Below, one piece after another: positions 57,533-64,000 of a stretch of 64,000 bases of DNA. The stretch's first letter is position 1; every line of letters starts with the position of its first letter. The notes beneath the pieces are model-generated. The model was not told the origin of the DNA and searched no databases. It saw nothing but the letters and a program-made list of their open reading frames with translations. A program made the position numbers and the translations under genes. This DNA is from Pseudofabraea citricarpa. Its lineage: Eukaryota > Ascomycota > Leotiomycetes > Helotiales > Dermateaceae. The stretch is from assembly GCA_029641185.1 (NCBI GenBank), contig JAPWGK010000009.1:1376501-1440500 (forward strand), read 5' to 3'.

Positions 57533-59611
57533 ATGAATCCTAAAGACGCTTGCCGGAAGGTTCCTTGCCTTCTCCCACAATGCTACGGCGCGATGATTGA
57601 TGGTTTGGCGGGGTTTTTTCATACTGGTTTGAGCATGGGAAGTGGGATATGATTTTAGATTGCGTGGTATTGGTATTGAAATTCGATGCTCTTACGCTCT
57701 CAAGGAGTCAACGCTCATTCATCTGTTTGTCCCCAGCGAAGTTGCTGGATCGTCTCTCAGAGTGATCAAATCTATGTGCCCATCGCTGGATCATCCCTCA
57801 ATCATTACATTACCACTTTTTCATATTCCCGTTTCAGCCCACCAGAATCCTCCATTCTCTCCGTATGCCATCTATTTCTTGTTGCGGTTGGTATTCGATG
57901 TAAGTTCCAAACAAAGTCGGTCAAGATCAGTTGCTTGAGCAAAACTTCTGCGGGGGTTGTATGTCCTGCCATTGGCCATGTTTGAGCCACCATGGAGAGG
58001 CTTACTCATAACATCTTGCCCGTACAGGCAGATCTCCTTTGAATACCATAGTATAGCATGTCAGATTTGTCTTATCCGTCATCTCAGGATACCAGATTAA
58101 ACTTACGTAGACGATGTAAACTATCTGTTTTAGGTAGATATTTTCAGCTTGTAGAATAAAATCTTTTCTTTTACTATCAGCTCTTATTATAAATCAACTC
58201 TATATCCTATGCCTTATGGCTGATTACAACTAGCTAGGTATTCGGCGATTAATTATTTGCAGAATGACCGTCTTAGATGTAAATCTCTCTAACATTCGAT
58301 GACTTTACTTCCTTTCAGCCAGTGGGAAGCAGTGATAAACAACATCTGTTGATAACAACCGCGGGTTTCTCCTGCTGCAGTTATCGTAATTAGGTTACTT
58401 TACTATGTATTTACTATACCTAAATACCTATACCTAGCGACTTTACTTCACTCTTGCTTTTGGTCTTTTCTCGCTTAATATAAATGTGCACTTTTCTTCC
58501 TTGTGCGCCTACCTAGGGGCTAAGTATTGAAGGCTTCATAGTCAAACTTTATTGTATCACGAATTTTTGCGGTAGCGTTGGACTGGGTCTAGAAGTTGTC
58601 TTCTGCTATGTTACAGATTTTTGTAGATAATTGTGACTGAGTCCAAAAACCTAGAGATTATCTTAAACGTTTTGCTGGCTGTGTGCCTGCAATATTAAAG
58701 GGCTCCCATGAAAATGTTGACATTATGCATATAGTCACTATAAAAGCATCGAGCACCGAGCTAGGCAGTAGTGTTCCCAAATAAATCACCTACTCGGACA
58801 TTACTAGCCCAGCCGGCGCCATCTAGCCTACTTGTGCTAGATACACAGGTACAATTAACCCTATTTAAAAATCACCTGATTGATATAGAGCTGGTTTGGC
58901 AACAACGAAAACGCCCACAATTTTCCAAGCCCACGTTCTATAGGAGTCTTATTTTTCTCTCCAATCAAACTGCCAAAAAGAGCCACGTTTTGCTACGCTC
59001 CCTCTCGTAGCATTATGAAAGCTAAAATTGCATTGTCTACTATAGAAGTTTCTAGGTCCCTAGGCTTTTCTCGAGAAGTCTACAATGCATTGAAGAATAT
59101 AGTAGGAGTCCTATTAAAAAAGATTCCACCAACTATGATGTCTCTTCCTCGGTCATTTAATGCCCCGTACAACATCCAGTTGGAAAAAGTGATGTTTGGT
59201 TTTACATAAACTCAAGGTCGTCAGGATATGTGTTTTAGCTTTTTAGGGCACACAATTATAACGATTAATTCCGGTAGTTACTGAGTAACGAACGCCGGAG
59301 TCCAAGCTAAAGTACATATGAGCAAATACTAGTAGTTGGCTCCCTGTTAGGTTGCATTAGTCTTTATAAAGAAGAAATTAACCTTCGACGGCTCCTACTT
59401 CTCCCATATAAATGTCTCTCACTTGAGATTCTTCCTAGACCGCCATCAAGTATCTATCCCTCTCAGTTCAAGCCTGCGTCTCCAAGTAAGAATTTACTTT
59501 CTCACTCACTTCTTACGTCTGCCTCTTAACTAACATAAAAGCATTCTCTGATATCTGTATCTGCTGACTTTCTGGGTGACAGAAGCAGATATCATATACA
59601 CTGTACACAAG
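57533..59611. other. gene-poor A/T-rich region
   Basis: No supported gene. At about 58771-59209 two adjacent frames (79 and 64 codons, plus strand) look like fragments of one decayed longer gene, perhaps a mobile-element remnant, but I recognise no domain. The TATA box of the next gene lies at 59407-59414. Confidence 0.5.
59407..59414 (+). promoter_or_regulatory. TATA box of the effector-like gene
   Basis: TATAAATG about 200 bp before the ATG at 59612. The leader seems to contain a 5'-UTR intron (donor GTAAGA at 59486, CTAAC, acceptor near 59541), which would explain the distance. Confidence 0.45.
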
Positions 59612-60293
59612 ATGCAGTTTCTCACATTCATTCTCACCGGTGCAGCAGCTCTATTTTCAGGAACCATAGCTTCCGCAGTTCCTCCCGGCAAGCTCAACAC
59701 AACTGATATCGAGCGTCGTGGTAATGGTGCTTTCATGAGTTTCATGCAATCGATTCCCGGCCACGGAAAGCCATAGTATGTAGAATCTCCTGGTATCCAT
59801 CTCCGGCTGTAGTAATTGAGCTGACTATTCCCAGCTGCAGTCCAACCGGCGAAGGCACATGCAACATCGCATTTGTTTCAAACGGTCACTGGTCCGTCTT
59901 CCTCAAGGCGTTGAAAAGAACCGACGTTTACGTCTACGATCGGGACTGCCGCGAACTTGGCCACCAACGCGTTATGGCCGGCTTCAAAATGAGGTCCGAG
60001 ATGCCTTTCATAGTCGTGGGTGACGCGCACAGAGAAACATTCAGCTACTCCACCAAGGATGTTCTGGGCCCATTCTACTCCAAGTGCATCGAGTATTATT
60101 CTACGGAAACCAAGGGCCATGTCACTCAATGCGCATTCGAATGCTGGCGAGGTTGCTACAGACATGGTGCTGGTGATGAGGATAACAAGTGTGACCCGGT
60201 ATGTCAACCTCATTGCTCTTGTCTTGACCGTCACTTATTTCTCTGTAGAACCGACCCTGGCACCGAAGTGACGAAGAGCTTGCCATAAAATAA
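59612..60293 (+). CDS. secreted cysteine-containing protein, candidate effector
   Basis: Exons 59612-59775, 59835-60198 and 60249-60293 give 190 aa. Residues 1-22 are a signal peptide (ending ASA), followed by a KLNTTDIERR stretch that could be a Kex2-type pro-region. The mature part has about seven Cys, including CSPTGEGTC and CAFECWRGC, plus aromatic residues. No membrane or GPI segment is seen, and no known enzyme motif. Size, secretion and Cys content are usual for fungal effectors or small wall-associated proteins. The gene lies in a gene-poor, A/T-rich stretch. The last exon encodes only 14 residues and a stop. Function unknown; orthology untested. Confidence 0.7.
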
Positions 60294-61316
60294 CAAGCAT
60301 ACCCCAAGATTTCAGTGCTATGTGGCTAATTACTTGGAATGGAGGTTGCCCAAAAATGCATTTAACGAGCTAGGTTCCTGTGCAGTGATGCTATAGGAAA
60401 GGGGGCTTTCCTGCAGATTCCGGCAAGCAATGATCACAGACTCACTGTTGGTTGTGCGTGTATATGTTCTGGATGTTGATTCGAGAGAAGTCGGTATTTG
60501 ATTGGAATACTTAGTGGCCATCTCAAAATTCAAAATTTCCACCCTCGCTCTTAATCGGAATGTTTGGTAGTGGCTATTTATATGTGATTTGAGGTGTACC
60601 TAGCAGAAAACTCTTGTTATTGAAGCGGTATATCTACCTACAAGTCTCATAGACATGTGACTTAGTTTTTAGCAGGATTGGCGGTATGGTGATGTTTATG
60701 AGACGATTCTCGGGGGGTGAGAGACGCTGCGTCACTTACCGACAGTGTATACCAAGAGGTGTCATGTGCTACAACAAAACACTGTTAACCCCTTTTTCAG
60801 TTAAGGTGATACCATAATTCTAGCCTTATTTGTACCCTTGTGTGGAGAATAGCCACGGTATTTTGGACTGTAGGAATATTTAGAATCTAGCATTAAGGGA
60901 AGTTGAAAATTTCCAAAGAAATCTTCTCAGAAGAATTTTGAACTATCCAACTAAGCCTTGCCAATAGATGATTACCAAGCCACGTAGGGGCCTTTTTTGC
61001 TAGGATTAAGTCACCTCGCTTACTGTTGTTTCGATGAAATATAAAGCCATTGTAAGACAATCCCTTTCGAGGCAAACAAAGATGTTATTAAAGGGCAAAC
61101 ATGATTCTTTTATTTCTTTCGACAAGAACAAAGCCTTTGCATACTTTCGTAAACCAGAACAATACCCTCTCCCCAAATATAAATGCTTCTAATCTGTCCC
61201 CCATCTTCGTTTCTCTATAATACACTCGCACTCAAACTTACTCACTCAGAACACAAGCAAACAAGCAAACAAGCAAATTAACAACCTCCCGCTCACCCAA
61301 CTATCACATCGCAAAA
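60294..61316. other. intergenic region
   Basis: Flanks of the effector-like gene and promoter of the 69-aa protein gene. A TATAAATG element at 61178-61185 and an ACAAGCAAAC repeat in the leader (61255-61275) suggest a real transcription start. No other gene seen. Confidence 0.6.
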
Positions 61317-61526
61317 ATGGCATCAAAAGAACACAAGCCTAATTCTCACTCCAATGAACCTTGTTTCCTCTGCTCGAAAACACCCGAAGAACAGGCTGCC
61401 TTCGTAGAGGAATACAATAGATACAAAGAAGAGGAAGCAAAGGAACTTAGGTACGAGGCAGATTCTATCATCGAAGAGATCGAGAACGCCCTTGAAAAGT
61501 ACCTGGCCGAGGAAAAAGAAAATTGA
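61317..61526 (+). CDS. small acidic protein with a CxxC motif
   Basis: Intronless frame of 69 codons. The N-terminus is basic and polar, then NEPCFLCSKTPEEQ carries a single C-x2-C, followed by an acidic, strongly helical tail (Glu/Lys-rich, ending EEKEN). There is no signal peptide or membrane segment. A TATAAATG element 130 bp upstream and an A/C-rich leader without ATG support transcription. I do not recognise the family. The splice-site-rich region beginning 180 bp downstream may be part of the same transcript as a 3' UTR, or a separate gene. Confidence 0.6.
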   Translation: MASKEHKPNSHSNEPCFLCSKTPEEQAAFVEEYNRYKEEEAKELRYEADSIIEEIENALEKYLAEEKEN

Positions 61527-62159
61527 AAGATTCCTGATCTAGGAGCACGAATGTGGTAGGAAAAAAGGTGTATGCAGAATTGAGAACATGAACATGAACA
61601 AGAAAAAGATATAGAATAGAAAGATGAGTTTTCTCTTATTTCAAGACCCTGTGCTAATGCGTACGTGCAGTGATTTCCCTACCCCCCGATGTCTTGAATT
61701 TCATAGGTATGTCCAATACAATCCCCCTGTGCTAATTTTGTCGTATAGTGAGATCATTTCGTTGGCAATTTCCCCCTCCAGGTGAGTCTATATTTTGCCT
61801 TGTTGTACTGATTTTATTTCTCTCGTATTCTTTCTTCTCTTGGTAGATACAAAGAATTGTAAGGTGAGTTATTGTCCCCCCCCCCCATACTTTTGCTACC
61901 ATTGTTAGGTAGGTACTTAATACACACCAACATCCGACGGGGGCCAGATTTTTACTGAAGGCAAATCTCAGGTAAGTCTCCCATGTCGATTTGGGCTTAC
62001 CACGTTTAGCATTCAGCTTTGTAATTTCTACATGTAAGTAAATTCAGGGAAATTAAGGTAAGTTTCCTCTCTCCTTCTTTCTTGTTGACTACCAGGTAGG
62101 TACTAGGTAAGTCAAACATTCAGCTCTCTTCCTTTTTTGCATTCAAAACCGGCGATTTT
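61527..62159 (+). other. splice-site-dense segment, possible microexon array
   Basis: No open frame of note, but consensus donors recur at 61707, 61782, 61864, 61909, 61972, 62034, 62058, 62096 and 62107, spaced 10-80 nt apart. Several follow an acceptor-like pyrimidine tract plus YAG directly (e.g. CCCCCTCCAG|GTGAGT at 61782; TTGACTACCAG|GTAGGT at 62096). Intervening pieces such as 61847-61863 (17 nt) and 62048-62057 (10 nt) could be microexons. It may be the upstream part of the candidate gene at 62160, an unusually introned UTR, or a chance cluster. Confidence 0.5.
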
Positions 62160-62706
62160 ATGGCCGAAGGAGGTATAACAAGGTTAGTCAAATCCTCCTT
62201 CTCTTTTCCTACCGCCCGTTCTCTACTTTTTTCTTCTTTAGTTCTATTACTCGGATTCAACATCCAAATGAGTACAAAACAAGGTAGGTTCAATCTCTTT
62301 CCATTTACTGCTCTTCTTTATACCTTTTTCTCTGTCATCCTAGGTAGTTCTAGTTCTCTGGTAGTCAACCGACAGACGACAAATCCAGGTAAGTTTAACA
62401 GGGAAGTTTGACATGCAACTCCCCTCAATAACTAATCCACAAGTGTAGAATATCATTCCCTCTTCTTTCACTGAAATGACAGGAGAAGGGTTAGGAGGTC
62501 AAGCCATCTTTGATCAAGAACGAAGGGAGGGCATGTCGCATTTCATCCCCCAGCTCCAACCTATAATAATTCTCATAGGCGAGTTTTTCCTTCCATTTCA
62601 AACTTTTTTTATGTACTGGGTCAGTCCAGAATTCATGGAACAAAGACAGACAGGTCCGCCTTGTCCAGTCATTTCCCTATTATACACATGGTTAGTCTGT
62701 TATTAA
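62160..62706 (+). CDS. candidate multi-exon gene with short exons, unknown product
   Basis: Proposed exons 62160-62182, 62242-62283, 62348-62388 and 62483-62706 keep one frame and give 109 aa starting MAEGGITSSI. Donors are GTTAGT, GTAGGT and GTAAGT; acceptors are TTTAG, GGTAG and GACAG. The first three exons are 23, 42 and 41 nt. The last exon has a hydrophobic stretch (IIILIGEFFLPFQTFFMYW) and ends CY. The alternative acceptor at 62343 for exon 3 would create a stop. The model is consistent, but the coding evidence is weak: no recognised domain, and the exons are short enough for chance. Upstream exons may exist. Confidence 0.35.
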
Positions 62707-64000
62707 TATTATATTGTATCTTTTCGCAAGACCTCAACTCCCAAAGCCACACGTCTCAGACCGATGACAAGAGATCGATTCCAATGCCACGCTAGAAATA
62801 AACAAAAAACCTAACTTCGCAACCGAGAGAAGTCAGTCAAAGTCAGCCTGGCGTGGCTGGAAACCAGCGGGAAGTCAAACAAAGAAACTTTCTTCCTCAC
62901 CCATCCAAACCAGAAGCCCAAGACCCAAACCAAGAACGGAGCAGGAAAAAGGAAAGAAAAATAGACTCGTGGAAATCCCAAGCCACACTAGACCGGAGAT
63001 AGTGCTTTGACATCCAATAGCGTACCGCGCGCATAGCAGCAAGCAAGCCCGAGACTTCCTCGCCTCGCCTCGTATCTCGACGCATGTAATCCGTAAGCGA
63101 GCGACAAAACCATCTCGGCTTCAGCCATACCCGCGGATATAAATAAACAATCAAAGACAGCGTGACGCAAGACGACCAAGAACTCAAAAGTGGCCCAAAA
63201 ATAAAAGGGGCTGGAGAAGTCGAGGGAAGACCAAAACCCAGGCATAAAAATCGTATGATACCAAGGCTTGGACGGAAAAGACGAGAAGTCTTGGAGAAAG
63301 CTTGGCTTTTTTTTCTTTGCCTTTCTAACACGCACACGGACAGAAGGATGCATTTTTTGACTTGGATATCTCAATTGTCTATTGTTTTCTATCTGATCAA
63401 TCGAACCAAGAATATGATTACAGAACAAGAAGTAAGCTCAAAAACTGAAAATATAAGGATAAATAAATAAATAAATATATCTATCTATTTCCTTTCTACA
63501 ATCTTCGGAACCAAAAAAGCACAAGAGGATAAGCTCCTATGATTTGAGGTGAGAGGATGAGGTTGGTTGTTTTAAATATTATAAAAGTTCGCACTTTCTT
63601 CTCTCATCCATAAAAAAACGTAAAAATAAAAAGAAATAATAATACGATCCAGCCATATATACCCGACCAAAAAATAATGGGAATCATGAAAAACCAAAAG
63701 AAAATACACAGCACACGCGCAAGAAAGAAGACTCTGCTGGGTATGTTGCGCTCTCTTTTGGCCCTCTTTTGTCGTCAAGCCTCTCAACGGCGACGGATCC
63801 TCCCTCTAAAGAACTCCCCACATACACTCAAGGCGCGCTTGCAATGTACACTCAAGACCACACACTTGTTCTGTTTCTACATACAAGAAGGAAAACAAAA
63901 GGGAGGCTTAGCATACTCTAGAAAGACTGGACTCGTGAGAATTCGCCTATGCTTCGAGGGCAGACATTGGCATAGCACCTGATATTTAGTTAGTTTGAGA
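62707..64000. other. no gene supported to the end of the window
   Basis: Overlapping minus-strand frames (62897-63337 and 62988-63428) and short plus-strand frames show no domain, signal peptide or matching splice sites. The sequence is A/T-rich with AAATAAATA stretches near 63455-63480. A gene running off the right edge cannot be excluded. Confidence 0.5.

Noticed and set aside
62897..63428. Two overlapping 146-codon minus-strand frames
   Set aside because: They overlap in different frames, lack domains and introns, and are basic/Ser-rich like random reads of A/T-poor DNA.

Overview
The window is genomic DNA of a filamentous ascomycete (Pezizomycotina). Almost every gene is interrupted by short spliceosomal introns of about 42-130 nt with GT(A/G)NGT donors and CTAAC/CTAAT branch points. 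The gene content is typical of moulds: four Zn2Cys6-type or related fungal regulators or FHA proteins, a secreted sedolisin, a GH53 galactanase, Ser/Thr-rich wall proteins, a Dal5-type permease and a SUR7-type protein. Long intergenic microsatellites are frequent. I cannot fix the class from sequence alone; Leotiomycetes or Sordariomycetes would both fit. All exon boundaries were worked out by hand from splice consensus, reading phase and family conservation, not from RNA data.

Layout: 1-2 kb microsatellites. 2-9.2 kb surface and secreted functions: PLC-like GPI protein (-), SUR7/PalI tetraspan (+), sedolisin peptidase (-). 10.1-14.0 kb a divergent pair, allantoate-permease-family MFS carrier (-) and LamB/YcsF protein (+), whose shared promoter holds seven HGATAR motifs; together they look like a small nitrogen-scavenging (lactam or 5-oxoproline) unit. 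14.4-18.2 kb Ser/Thr-rich wall protein and an Upc2-like Zn2Cys6 regulator. 18.2-21 kb degraded MFS remnant and hairpins. 21.1-22.5 kb ARP1 (dynactin). 22.5-28 kb gene-poor except one 75-aa cysteine-rich protein. 28-33.7 kb a tail-anchored FHA protein and an IFRD protein, divergent. 34-42.5 kb a small membrane protein, two large head-to-head Zn2Cys6 regulators and a type II haloacid dehalogenase that runs tail-to-tail into one of them. 43.3-52 kb a conserved fungal protein, the Rab5 GEF Vps9 and an ASNSD1-like asparagine-synthetase-domain protein. 53-57.6 kb GH53 galactanase, Mpv17/PMP22 protein, SERF protein. 59.6-62.7 kb a secreted cysteine-containing effector-like protein, a 69-aa acidic protein and a stretch unusually dense in splice sites.

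Most curious region: 61.7-62.5 kb, about 800 bp carrying roughly a dozen consensus 5' splice sites, several of them placed directly after a pyrimidine tract plus YAG (AG|GTAAGT). This is the arrangement expected for microexons, nested introns or zero-length-exon (recursive) splicing. A 109-aa protein can be read through its last four exons. Other observations: an intergenic palindrome TACCTAGGTA that recurs far above chance, a G-rich minisatellite and TACAGTAC repeats between the two divergent regulators, a 17-19 nt repeat with GTNACC cores upstream of the small membrane protein, and microexons of 20 and 19 nt in a regulator and in the galactanase.
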